Source: JAZQNC01 sp045536155
GTDB taxonomy: Bacteria > Bacillota > Clostridia > Oscillospirales > CAG-272
Length of the DNA: 21,655 nucleotides
Assembly (NCBI GenBank): GCA_045536155.1
Contig: JAZSMZ010000073.1
Coordinates: 1-21,655 of the forward strand
Direction of reading: 5' to 3'
A program made the translations under genes and the position numbers. Numbering within the stretch: position 1 is the first letter of the stretch; each line of letters begins with the position of its first letter. Below are positions 14,769-21,655 of this stretch, piece by piece. Below the pieces are notes generated by a model. The model was given only the letters and a program-made list of their open reading frames with translations, did not search any database and was not told the origin of the DNA.

Positions 14769-16123
14769 AATGAATAAAATATTTCAACCCGATCGTGCGT
14801 TATAACGATCTTTTCAATGGCCCGCCGTATTATCGCCTGTCTCTCCTCATGAGTCATGTATTGCCATGCATCGCCCAGCACTGCGATCTCGGCGGCCGCG
14901 GAGATCGAATCGACGGCATTCCTTTCGCACTCCTCAATTCGCTCGATCTCATCATCAATTCTTACCATTTCCTTGCGGCTGTCCCCGATCAGCTCCAAAA
15001 GTGATGCTTCCTCGCTGTCCGAATACAAAAGATAGAGATTTTTCAGCCGCTTTTCAAGCGATGTCTTTCTGCTTTTGAGCAGAGTGAGGGCGTTGTCCTC
15101 TTTTATCTCACCCTCGTCGGATACGCGCTTCGATGCGATCTCGAAAAGGTCACCGATAACAATGTGCTCTATCTCGTCGGCCCATACCTTGCCGTTTGAG
15201 CAAGGAAGGTCACCGCCTACATGTCTTTTCGAGCTGTCCTGCGAATAGCAGTATATCTTGTACCCTCGGTCTCCCCATTTCTGATAGCGCATCTTGCGGC
15301 CGCAAATGCCGCAAATGAGAAGACCTGCAAGAAGAGATCGAGAGGTCGTCAAATAGGCGCGTGAGCGCTTTTTATAGAGCTCCAAGGCGCGATTGTAGGT
15401 CTTATCATCAATGATTGCCTCGTGCTTTCCGTCGTATTCTGCGCCGTTGTAGACGATCTTGCCGATGTTCGTCTTGCGAAGCATTATCTGCTGAGCCTGG
15501 TGCTCGGGAAGGTCAAGGATACGGGAAATTTTCAAAAATGAGCAGCCCGATAAATAGAGTTCATAAATCTGTTTTACCTTGTCTGCGTCACTATTTGGCA
15601 CGAGGATGCCTCGCTCTCGGTCGTAATCGTATCCGAAGGGAATTTTGCCGCCGCCCGGCCAAAATCCCTCCTTGACACGCTCTCGCATTCCCATACGGGT
15701 GCGCTCGCGTATCGTCTCGCGCTCAAGCTGCGCAAAGGCAGACATGATTCCCACCATCGCGCGGCCGATGGGCGTAGAGGTGTCCATGTTTTCGTTAAGA
15801 GATACAAAGCCAACCCCGAAAGGATTGAAAACGTCCTCGATGAGATAGAGCGTGTCCTTCTGACTTCGCGACAGTCGGTCGAGCTTGTATACGACCACGC
15901 TCGATATATCGCCTTTTTTGACGTCGGCGATCAGCCTTTGTATTTCGGGACGGTCGACTGAGCTGCCCGAAAATCCGCCGTCGACGTAGAAATCGTAGTC
16001 GGATATCAGCTTTGATTTGCAATAAGCCTCCAGCATCTCTTTTTGCGCATCAATTGAGTATCCTTCCTCGCGCTGGGCATCGGTCGAAACGCGCACGTAG
16101 AGCGCGGCACGCTTCTTTGTCAT
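14765..16123 (-). CDS. Large serine site-specific recombinase
   Basis: A 452-residue protein of the SpoIVCA/phage integrase-like large serine recombinase group. Residues 1-145 are the resolvase catalytic domain: ALYVRVSTDAQ with nucleophile Ser13, YKLDRLSRS and the long E-helix region IGRAMVGIMSAFAQLERETI. Then come a recombinase domain (GFWPGGGKIPFGYDYD), a zinc ribbon (LICGICGRKM ... YCYSQ ... LPCSNG) and a coiled coil (residues about 345-405) that usually mates synapsed subunits. It is intact. Such enzymes integrate alone and excise with a directionality factor. It ends about 45 bases from the sigG break and starts within the stop codon of a 53-aa upstream gene (ATGA overlap). Confidence 0.93.
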   Translation of the reverse strand: MTKKRAALYVRVSTDAQREEGYSIDAQKEMLEAYCKSKLISDYDFYVDGGFSGSSVDRPEIQRLIADVKKGDISSVVVYKLDRLSRSQKDTLYLIEDVFNPFGVGFVSLNENMDTSTPIGRAMVGIMSAFAQLERETIRERTRMGMRERVKEGFWPGGGKIPFGYDYDRERGILVPNSDADKVKQIYELYLSGCSFLKISRILDLPEHQAQQIMLRKTNIGKIVYNGAEYDGKHEAIIDDKTYNRALELYKKRSRAYLTTSRSLLAGLLICGICGRKMRYQKWGDRGYKIYCYSQDSSKRHVGGDLPCSNGKVWADEIEHIVIGDLFEIASKRVSDEGEIKEDNALTLLKSRKTSLEKRLKNLYLLYSDSEEASLLELIGDSRKEMVRIDDEIERIEECERNAVDSISAAAEIAVLGDAWQYMTHEERQAIIRRAIEKIVITHDRVEIFYSF

Positions 16124-16281
16124 TGACCTTTATTTTCGCCGACAGCTCTCGAACGGCGTATTTTCAGACGCACACCCCTCACCGATCGTTCGATGCTTTC
16201 GCTGAGAGTTTTTCCGATCACGATGGAGCGAAGCTGCTCACTTTTTATCTTGTTTCCGTTTACGTAGCGTGTTACGTTCAT
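16120..16281 (-). CDS. Small protein translationally coupled to the recombinase
   Basis: A 53-residue, strongly basic protein starting MNVTRYVNGNKIKSEQLRS and ending ...RSRAVGENKGQ. The ribosome site AAGGGGTGA lies just before its ATG, and its TGA overlaps the ATG of the recombinase, a hallmark of coupling. I do not recognise a named family. Its size, charge and position fit a recombination directionality factor or a regulator of the recombinase, but this is inference from context. A 7-bp hairpin AATCACC/GGTGATT (16284-16304) overlaps the ribosome site; it matters only if transcription begins upstream of it. Confidence 0.7.
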   Translation of the reverse strand: MNVTRYVNGNKIKSEQLRSIVIGKTLSESIERSVRGVRLKIRRSRAVGENKGQ

Positions 16282-16300
16282 AAAATCACCCCTTTTCGGT

Positions 16301-16329
16301 GATTATCTCCCTTTTTAAGTAAAATATTC
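16301..16329 (-). promoter_or_regulatory. Possible forespore-type promoter of the recombinase unit
   Basis: On the minus strand GGAGATAATC (16301-16310) matches the sigma-F/G -10 pattern GGnnAnAnT except the last base, and GAATA (16325-16329) fits GnATR at 14 bases. Transcription would start about 20 bases before the small gene, a normal leader length. No sigma-A promoter was seen between the his terminator and the gene. Weak consensus evidence. Confidence 0.35.
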
Positions 16330-16338
16330 CCAAAAAGA

Positions 16339-16366
16339 AAAGGATACCGAAAAATCGGTATCCTTT
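16339..16366 (-). terminator. Terminator of the his operon
   Basis: A perfect 12-bp stem AAAGGATACCGA/TCGGTATCCTTT with a 4-base loop. T-rich tracts flank both sides (TTCTTTTT on the minus strand, GATATTTTTT on the plus), so it can stop transcription in either direction. It lies 13 bases past the hisE stop. Confidence 0.92.
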
Positions 16367-16378
16367 GATATTTTTTCA

Positions 16379-16732
16379 TCAGGTGTTTTTATCAACCGTT
16401 TTGAACTGCTTTAAATTGCCTGTCTTCTTTGCTCTCTCGGCAAGCTCATCCGTGATCTTTTCAAGCGGGAGGTCGGATGCGTTCATCAAAACGAGAAGGT
16501 GGTAGAGCAGATCACAAATTTCGAGCGTCAGCTCGTCGTTGTTACCGCTGGATTGCGCATTTTTTGCGGCAATGATGGTCTCGGAGCATTCCTCGCCCAC
16601 CTTTTTGAGTATCTTGTCGATGCCCTTTTCAAAGAGATAGCATGTATAAGACCCTTCGGCGGGATTCTGACGTCGGTCGTTTATAACCTCGTAGAGCTCA
16701 GCAATAACATTGGTTATGTTTTTATCAGTCAT
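16379..16732 (-). CDS. hisE: Phosphoribosyl-ATP pyrophosphatase HisE
   Basis: A 117-residue MazG-like protein: NVIAELYEVINDRR, then YLFEKGIDKILKKVGEECSE (the GEE acidic metal-binding helix), then ICDLLYHLLVLM. It hydrolyses phosphoribosyl-ATP to phosphoribosyl-AMP plus pyrophosphate, step 2 of histidine synthesis, in the cytosol. ATG 16732 is chosen: AAAGGA lies 11 bases upstream, and the longer open frame runs into hisI. It is the last gene of the operon, 26 bases after hisI, and is separate from hisI rather than fused as in enterobacteria. Confidence 0.95.
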   Translation of the reverse strand: MTDKNITNVIAELYEVINDRRQNPAEGSYTCYLFEKGIDKILKKVGEECSETIIAAKNAQSSGNNDELTLEICDLLYHLLVLMNASDLPLEKITDELAERAKKTGNLKQFKTVDKNT

Positions 16733-16758
16733 AGTATCGTATTCCTTTCGAAAAAAGG

Positions 16759-17106
16759 TTATTTTGTTTCGTCGCAGCGGTAAAGGGGATTGTGAAAGCA
16801 GGAATATTCGCCGGTGTGGCAGGCCGCACCGACCTGCTCGACCTTGACGAGCAGAGTGTCGTCGTCGCAATCGTAATCGATCGATTTGACGTATTGGAAG
16901 TGGCCGGATGTCGCACCCTTGTTCCAATAGCATTGGCGTGAACGGCTGTAAAACCAGGTCGTGCCGCTTTCGAGCGTGCGGCGAAGCGACTCTTCGTCCA
17001 TATATGCAAGCATGAGCACGGCGTTTGTGTCGTGCGCCTGAACGATTGCGGGGATCAGATCGGATTTTTTGAAAAAATCCGACAAATTCTTTTCGTATAT
17101 CTTCAT
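16759..17106 (-). CDS. hisI: Phosphoribosyl-AMP cyclohydrolase HisI
   Basis: A 115-residue stand-alone cyclohydrolase. LMLAYMDEESLRRTLESG, TTWFYSRSRQCYWNKGATSG and the zinc/metal residues in YDCDDDTLLVKVEQVGAACH...SCF are typical. It opens the purine ring of phosphoribosyl-AMP, step 3 of the pathway. Its ATG overlaps the hisF stop by four bases, indicating coupled translation. Length is normal for the monofunctional form. Confidence 0.96.
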   Translation of the reverse strand: MKIYEKNLSDFFKKSDLIPAIVQAHDTNAVLMLAYMDEESLRRTLESGTTWFYSRSRQCYWNKGATSGHFQYVKSIDYDCDDDTLLVKVEQVGAACHTGEYSCFHNPLYRCDETK

Positions 17107-17867
17107 CTTCTCACCTCAATGCCTCGCTCGGCAAGATAATCCTTTACTTCGCCTACGCTGAGCTCGCGGTAGTGGAACAGAGTGGCTGCAAGTGCGGCAT
17201 CGGCATGAGCCTCGGCAAATACATCGTAGAAATGGCTTTTGGCTCCTCCGCCTCCCGAAGCGATCACAGGGATATTAAGTACATCGGTTATCATCTTTGT
17301 AAGAGGAATATCAAAGCCGTTTTTGGTGCCGTCCGCATCCATGGACGTGAGCAGTATTTCTCCGGCGCCGAGCCTCTCGACCTCTTTAGCCCACCAAAGG
17401 GCATCAATACCAGTATTTTTGCGTCCGCCCGCAACGTAAACGGCAAATCCATTGGGCATATCCTCACATCGCTTTGCATCAATGGCGACTACCACGCACT
17501 GCGAACCGAATTTGTCGGCGGCCTCTCCTATAAGTGAGGGATTTGCAACTGCAGCCGAGTTTACGCCGACCTTGTCTGCCCCTGCGAGAAGTATCTCGCG
17601 AAAATCGTCAACCGTGCGGATACCTCCTCCGACGGTCAGCGGCATAAATACCTCTTTTGCCACACGCTCGACCACGTCTACGATAGTGCGGCGCTTTTCG
17701 TGGGTGGCGGTGATGTCGAGGAATGTGATCTCGTCTGCCCCCTGCTCGTTGTATACTCTCGCGCAATCGACGGGATCGCCCGCATCGCGCAGATTTACGA
17801 AATTTACCCCTTTTACAACCCGTCCGTCCTTGACGTCAAGGCAGGGAATAATGCGTTTTGCTAACAT
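17103..17867 (-). CDS. hisF: Imidazole glycerol phosphate synthase cyclase subunit HisF
   Basis: A 254-residue TIM barrel. LAKRIIPCLDVKDGRVVKG contains the first catalytic Asp, VVVAIDAKR the second (about residue 130), and phosphate-binding GGGI and ASGGGG are present. With HisH it makes imidazole glycerol phosphate and AICAR from PRFAR and ammonia. It starts 3 bases after hisA and overlaps hisI. hisH is present in the same operon but not adjacent. Confidence 0.97.
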   Translation of the reverse strand: MLAKRIIPCLDVKDGRVVKGVNFVNLRDAGDPVDCARVYNEQGADEITFLDITATHEKRRTIVDVVERVAKEVFMPLTVGGGIRTVDDFREILLAGADKVGVNSAAVANPSLIGEAADKFGSQCVVVAIDAKRCEDMPNGFAVYVAGGRKNTGIDALWWAKEVERLGAGEILLTSMDADGTKNGFDIPLTKMITDVLNIPVIASGGGGAKSHFYDVFAEAHADAALAATLFHYRELSVGEVKDYLAERGIEVRR

Positions 17868-17870
17868 TGC

Positions 17871-18608
17871 TTATTCTTCCTCGTCCTTTGCAATATCGCG
17901 CGTATAGTTGATAGCCTCAAGAAGGTCGAGTGATCCTGCATAGATAGCCTTTCCGACAATGGCGCCGTAGACGTCCATTTCGCAAAGACGCTTGATGTCG
18001 TTCATGTCGTTGACACCTCCGCTTGCAGTGATCTTGCAGGAAACTGCCTTTGTAAGCTCGCCGAGCTGCTCGAGATTTGCTCCTGTCTGTGTGCCGTCGC
18101 GGTCAATGTCGGTAAAGATGATGTTGTCAACGCCCTCGTCGCGCATCATACGGGCGAAGCGGAGGTAGTCCATATCCGAATTAACTGTCCAACCCGAAAC
18201 CGCAACGCGGCGATTTTTCGCGTCGATTCCGACGGCGATCTTGTCGCCGTACTTTTTGACCGCCTCGCGAACGAGCGCGGGATTCTGCAGAGCGACCGAT
18301 CCCAAAATGCAGCGGGAAATGCCGTTCGAAAGGTAATATTCTATCGTGTTAAGGTCGCGGATACCGCCGCCAAGCTCGATTTTAACACCTGCATAGCGGG
18401 CGACGTGGCAAATAAGCTCGGCATTTACCGTCTTGCCCTCGCGCGCACCGTCAAGGTCGACCATGTGGACGTATTTGGCACCGCAGGAGCGGAAATAAAG
18501 GGCGGTTTCAAGCGGATCGGGCGCAACCTTTGATGCTGTACCGTATTCGCCGCGTACAAGTCGCACACAGCTTCCGCCGAGAATATCTATTGCGGGAATA
18601 ACTATCAT
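17871..18608 (-). CDS. hisA: ProFAR isomerase HisA
   Basis: A 245-residue half-barrel-repeat enzyme homologous to HisF. It has IPAIDILGG (catalytic Asp8), VHMVDLDGA, IELGGGIRD, and FTDIDRDGTQTG with the second catalytic Asp. It performs the Amadori rearrangement of ProFAR to PRFAR. GTGAGG precedes the ATG; a 47-base gap after hisH is the longest inside the visible operon apart from the hisD-hisC gap. Confidence 0.96.
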   Translation of the reverse strand: MIVIPAIDILGGSCVRLVRGEYGTASKVAPDPLETALYFRSCGAKYVHMVDLDGAREGKTVNAELICHVARYAGVKIELGGGIRDLNTIEYYLSNGISRCILGSVALQNPALVREAVKKYGDKIAVGIDAKNRRVAVSGWTVNSDMDYLRFARMMRDEGVDNIIFTDIDRDGTQTGANLEQLGELTKAVSCKITASGGVNDMNDIKRLCEMDVYGAIVGKAIYAGSLDLLEAINYTRDIAKDEEE

Positions 18609-18655
18609 ATCAACTTACCTCACAGATTACGTTTGTTTAATCGTCTGTTTAATTG

Positions 18656-19270
18656 TCAAAGGGAAACAAAATTCTTTAAAATTTTAAGTCCCACGTCCTG
18701 ACCGCTCTTTTCTGGATGGAATTGGCAGCCGTAGACGTTGCCGCGGTGTACCGATGCGCATATCTTCTCGCCGTACTCTGTCGATGCGGCGATGTCCGAT
18801 TCATCGGTGGGCACGCACTTGAATGAGTGGACAAAGTAAACGCATTTGCCCTGATCGATTCCGCGATAGAGCGGCTGATCGTCTGTAATTTCAAGGCAGT
18901 TCCAGCCCATATGCGGGATCTTGTAATCACGGCTCGATTCATATGCCCGAAGCTTTATTACCTCGCCCGATATCAGCCCAAGCCCCGCATTTTCACTGCC
19001 CTCATAGCTTTTGTCAAACAAAAGCTGCATGCCGAGGCATATCCCCAAAAGAGGACGATCTTTTGCGTAATCGCGGAGAAAATCAACGAAATCAAGCTCG
19101 TAAAGTCGCTTCATTGCATCGGGGAAAGCACCTACGCCCGGCAAAATGAGTCGGTCGCACTTGCTTAAAACGTCCTTGTCGGACGATATAACGCTCTCTT
19201 CGCCGATATATATAAGGGCATTGTTTACGCTGTGGAGATTGCCAAGCCCGTAGTCAACTATACCTGTCAT
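18656..19270 (-). CDS. hisH: Imidazole glycerol phosphate synthase glutaminase subunit HisH
   Basis: A 204-residue class I glutamine amidotransferase. IVDYGLGNLHSV is the standard start, GICLGMQLLF holds the catalytic Cys, and QFHPEKSG holds the catalytic His and Glu. It supplies ammonia to HisF. Its ATG overlaps the hisB stop (ATGA). Confidence 0.97.
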   Translation of the reverse strand: MTGIVDYGLGNLHSVNNALIYIGEESVISSDKDVLSKCDRLILPGVGAFPDAMKRLYELDFVDFLRDYAKDRPLLGICLGMQLLFDKSYEGSENAGLGLISGEVIKLRAYESSRDYKIPHMGWNCLEITDDQPLYRGIDQGKCVYFVHSFKCVPTDESDIAASTEYGEKICASVHRGNVYGCQFHPEKSGQDVGLKILKNFVSL

Positions 19271-19857
19271 AAAATACCTTTTGCCGATAAAACGGTGTTG
19301 CCTTTGCTTTCGATTGCCATTGCGATGGCATGAGCGGCCGCCTTGTAAAGGGCCTCTGTCTTGTGGTGGTCGTTTGAGCCGTAGAGGAGATGCATGTGGA
19401 GAGTGGCACCCATATTGAATGCAAGCGCTCGGAAAAACTCGAGCGTGAGCTGATTGTCGTATTCGCCTGTCATGGGAGAGGTGAAATCGGCATCAAAAAC
19501 GAGATAGGGTCTGCCCGAAATGTCGATAACGGCCTCGGCAAGAGCTTCGTCCATCGGGATCTTTGCATTGCCGAAACGGCGAATACCCCGTCTGTCGCCG
19601 AGGATCTGGGCAAAGAGGGCGCCGAGCACGATTCCGCAGTCTTCCACGGTGTGGTGACCGTCAACGTAAATATCTCCCTCGCATTCAAGTCGAATGGCAA
19701 ATCCGCCGTGAACGCAGAAAGAGTTTAACATATGGTCGAAAAAGCCTATACCGCTCGAGCCGTAAAGGCGGCAGATGGGCTCACCGACGGTGAGAGTCAT
19801 GCTTATCTTGGTTTCAAGGGTGTTACGCGTGATGGTTGCACTTTTGATCTCGGGCAT
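19267..19857 (-). CDS. hisB: Imidazoleglycerol-phosphate dehydratase HisB
   Basis: A 196-residue monofunctional dehydratase with the paired metal motifs DGHHTVEDCG and NDHHKTEALYK and the conserved GFFDHMLNSFCVHGGF. It converts imidazole glycerol phosphate to imidazole acetol phosphate. ATG 19857 is chosen: it sits one base after the hisC stop with AAGGAG 10 bases upstream; the longer open frame to 19896 would overlap hisC. Confidence 0.96.
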   Translation of the reverse strand: MPEIKSATITRNTLETKISMTLTVGEPICRLYGSSGIGFFDHMLNSFCVHGGFAIRLECEGDIYVDGHHTVEDCGIVLGALFAQILGDRRGIRRFGNAKIPMDEALAEAVIDISGRPYLVFDADFTSPMTGEYDNQLTLEFFRALAFNMGATLHMHLLYGSNDHHKTEALYKAAAHAIAMAIESKGNTVLSAKGIL

Positions 19858-19858
19858 A

Positions 19859-20932
19859 TCACTTTTCTCCTTTCGCACTGCATACAATGCTTTCAAACGC
19901 TTTTTTAAACACTTCGTTTTCGTCGCTTCTGCCGCAGCTGATGCGCAGATGCAGTTTGTCGGGCATGCGGATTATTATCGAGCGCTTTTTCAGCTCGGTG
20001 TATATGTATTCGGCAATTCCTTCCTTTTCAAAGGATAAGAGCACGAAGTTGGCATCGGTGGCAAGGGCCTTGTACCCACCTTCTTTTTCAAGAGAGAGGA
20101 ATTTTTCGTAAAGCTCTTTCGTGTCGGCAACAACGGTGTCGCACTTGTATCCCTTGGGATAATTTCGGAGCATCTTTGTGCCTAGAAGCTGGGAGATCGA
20201 GTTTAGGTTGTACGGGCTTTTTACCTTCATTATCGCCTTGATAACGTCGGTGTTCGAAACGGCAAATCCGACTCGCGCGGCTGCCGAGCAATAGGCCTTT
20301 GAGAGGGTTTTGAGTACGATCAGGTTGTCGAGCTTTTCGCACTCGTCAATGACCGAGCAGCCGTCGCGGCAAAATTCCATATATGCTTCGTCAACGACGA
20401 CCATGCAGTCGACCGATCTGACAAAATCGAGTATCACCTCGCGGTCGTATGCAAGGCCGGTCGGGTTGCAGGGATTTGAGAACATTACAAGCTTCGCGCC
20501 GCTCTCATTTACAAGATCGCGAAGAGATGCAAAATCGATGCCCATATCGCCGCTTTTTTGCTCGCTTACCACCTTCGCACCCGAAAGGGAAGCGTAGAAG
20601 GAATACATCGAAAAATCAGGCTTTGTAACGGCGAGGGTGTCTCCCTTTTCCAAAAAGAGGTTTACGATAACACCGATGAGCTCGTCCGAGCCGTTGCCTG
20701 CCGCAACACATTCGGGATTCAGCGAAAAGCATTTGCCGAACTCTGAGCGAAGAGCTGTTGCGAAGGGATCGGGATATCGGTCAATATCGATTGATGAAAG
20801 TCCGTCACATAGCAGCTCATTAAGATCGGTCTTATACGGATTTTCGTTTGCATCAAGCCGTATCGAATATACACCTTCTGACGGTGTGTATTCTTCAATT
20901 TTGTTGATGCGCTCGGGAATGTATCTGTTCAT
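19859..20932 (-). CDS. hisC: Histidinol-phosphate aminotransferase HisC
   Basis: A class I/II PLP aminotransferase of 357 residues from the chosen start (371 from the alternative ATG at 20974). RLDANENPY, GNGSDELIGV, FSNPCNPTGL, VVVDEAYMEF and the PLP lysine region LKTLSKAYCSAAARVG are all present; the end has LRISCGRSDEN. It converts imidazole acetol phosphate to histidinol phosphate with glutamate. Start 20932 is preferred because MNRYIPERINKIEEYTP matches usual HisC starts, although its GGAG is distant. A short palindrome CTCCGAAATCGGAG (20948-20961) lies just before it. Confidence 0.94.
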   Translation of the reverse strand: MNRYIPERINKIEEYTPSEGVYSIRLDANENPYKTDLNELLCDGLSSIDIDRYPDPFATALRSEFGKCFSLNPECVAAGNGSDELIGVIVNLFLEKGDTLAVTKPDFSMYSFYASLSGAKVVSEQKSGDMGIDFASLRDLVNESGAKLVMFSNPCNPTGLAYDREVILDFVRSVDCMVVVDEAYMEFCRDGCSVIDECEKLDNLIVLKTLSKAYCSAAARVGFAVSNTDVIKAIMKVKSPYNLNSISQLLGTKMLRNYPKGYKCDTVVADTKELYEKFLSLEKEGGYKALATDANFVLLSFEKEGIAEYIYTELKKRSIIIRMPDKLHLRISCGRSDENEVFKKAFESIVCSAKGEK

Positions 20933-20980
20933 TTTGATATGTGCGATCTCCGAAATCGGAGCGCATCCTTTCATGGACGA

Positions 20981-21655
20981 TTATTTTCTTATTCTTACCG
21001 AATTTGCGTGAGCGTCAAGTCCTTCGGCCTCGGCAAAGCGGATAACGTCATCTGCAAGGGAGTTGAAAGCCTCGCGTCCGAAGTAAAGGTAGCTCGATTT
21101 TTTAACGAAGGAGTCGACAGACAACGCGGAGGAGAAACGTGCAGTGCCGCCGGTGGGAAGCACGTGGTTCGGGCCTGCCATATAGTCGCCGAGCGGCTCG
21201 GGAGTCATATGACCGAGGAATACCGAGCCGGCGTTGCGGATCTTCGAAAGCATTTCAAAGGGGCTTTCGAGTGCAAGCTCGAGATGCTCGGGCGCGATCT
21301 CGTCCGAAAGTGCGGCGGCCTCGTCGAGAGTATCGACGATTACAGCCGATCCGAAAGAGGATATCGACTGCATGATGATCTCGCGGCGTGCAAGAAGATC
21401 GGTCTGTCGGGCAAGCTCGGCATCGATCTCTTCAGCCTTTTTGCGCGACGTGGTGATAAGCACCGATGCGGCGAGAGGATCGTGCTCGGCCTGGGAAAGA
21501 AGATCGGCGGCGATGTACGATGCATTCGCGCTCTCGTCGCAGATGCAGAGCACCTCGCTCGGACCTGCGATCATATCGATATCGACCGCACCGTAGCAAA
21601 GGCGCTTTGCCATGGCAACGTAGATGTTGCCGGGAAAGTCGGAGGCCAAGCGGTC
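20981..21655 (-). CDS. hisD: Histidinol dehydrogenase HisD, C-terminal part (5' end outside window)
   Basis: The last 224 residues of HisD. IDMIAGPSEVLCICDE, LSQAEHDPLAASVLIT, the catalytic Glu-His pair in APEHLEL, and GPNHVLPTGGTARFSSALSV are characteristic. It oxidises histidinol to histidine in two NAD-dependent steps. About half of the protein, the promoter of the operon and probably hisG/hisZ are beyond the window. It is followed after 48 bases by hisC. Confidence 0.96.
   Translation of the reverse strand, partial: DRLASDFPGNIYVAMAKRLCYGAVDIDMIAGPSEVLCICDESANASYIAADLLSQAEHDPLAASVLITTSRKKAEEIDAELARQTDLLARREIIMQSISSFGSAVIVDTLDEAAALSDEIAPEHLELALESPFEMLSKIRNAGSVFLGHMTPEPLGDYMAGPNHVLPTGGTARFSSALSVDSFVKKSSYLYFGREAFNSLADDVIRFAEAEGLDAHANSVRIRK

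Larger units (their letters stand above)
14721..16335. mobile_element. Recombinase-bearing element integrated in sigG (right boundary uncertain)
   Basis: The left boundary is set by loss of SigG homology after ATG 14718-14720. The content is a large serine recombinase and its coupled small gene, both reading toward the junction. The right boundary cannot be fixed, because the sigG 3' part does not appear in the window. 16335 is the last base before the his operon terminator, and AATATTCC at 16323-16330 is an inverted copy of the GGAATATT repeated at the left end. If the rest of sigG lies beyond 21655, the his operon would be inside the element. Confidence 0.6.

Noticed and set aside
16012..16302. 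A 96-codon plus-strand open frame over the recombinase start
   Set aside because: It is antisense to the coupled small gene and recombinase, which have a ribosome site and recognisable motifs.

Overview
The window reads as chromosomal DNA of an anaerobic, spore-forming (or once spore-forming) Clostridia-type Firmicute, probably a gut lineage. This rests on: a sigma-G gene fragment; ferredoxin-type and radical-SAM proteins; IreB, FakA/FakB and Ktr-type genes; strong AGGAGG-type ribosome sites; consensus TTGACA-17-TATAAT promoters; and the palindromic GCTCCCTC/GAGGGAG repeats common in this group. No species can be assigned from the sequence alone.

Layout. 1-2078 (+): the end of hflX, then ireB and an aldo/keto reductase with two 4Fe-4S motifs, closed by a terminator. 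2101-3822 (+): a lipoprotein with eight 26-residue Cys repeats and a C-terminal CAP domain. 3831-5071: a probable inserted segment bounded by imperfect inverted repeats; it holds a palindromic repeat element and an AT-rich sugar O-acetyltransferase. 5077-5763 (-): a TatD-associated radical SAM gene with its own promoter. 5772-8954 (-): a compact operon marR-fakB-fakA (fatty acid kinase, fatty-acid-binding DegV protein and regulator), with a consensus promoter embedded in a long dyad. 9046-11810 (+): a BlaI-like repressor and an M56 (BlaR1-like) membrane protease with an unfamiliar extracytoplasmic domain, behind a promoter carrying two perfect 15-bp palindromes. 11815-13941 (-): ktrB-ktrA potassium uptake. 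14026-14207 (-): tRNA-Leu(GAG) with its own promoter and terminator.

14300-16335 is the most unusual part. A sigG gene with a sporulation-type promoter runs in frame for 97 codons and breaks off exactly after the conserved AVPM, inside sigma region 2. The adjoining DNA carries a large serine recombinase on the opposite strand and a translationally coupled 53-aa protein. This resembles the skin-type elements that interrupt sigK, but here the target is the forespore factor sigma-G. The 3' part of sigG is not in the window.

16339-21655 (-): a histidine operon, hisD(partial)-hisC-hisB-hisH-hisA-hisF-hisI-hisE, tightly packed with overlapping or near-abutting genes and ending in a strong terminator. 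All steps downstream of HisG/HisZ are represented except histidinol-phosphate phosphatase; the beginning of the operon lies outside the window.
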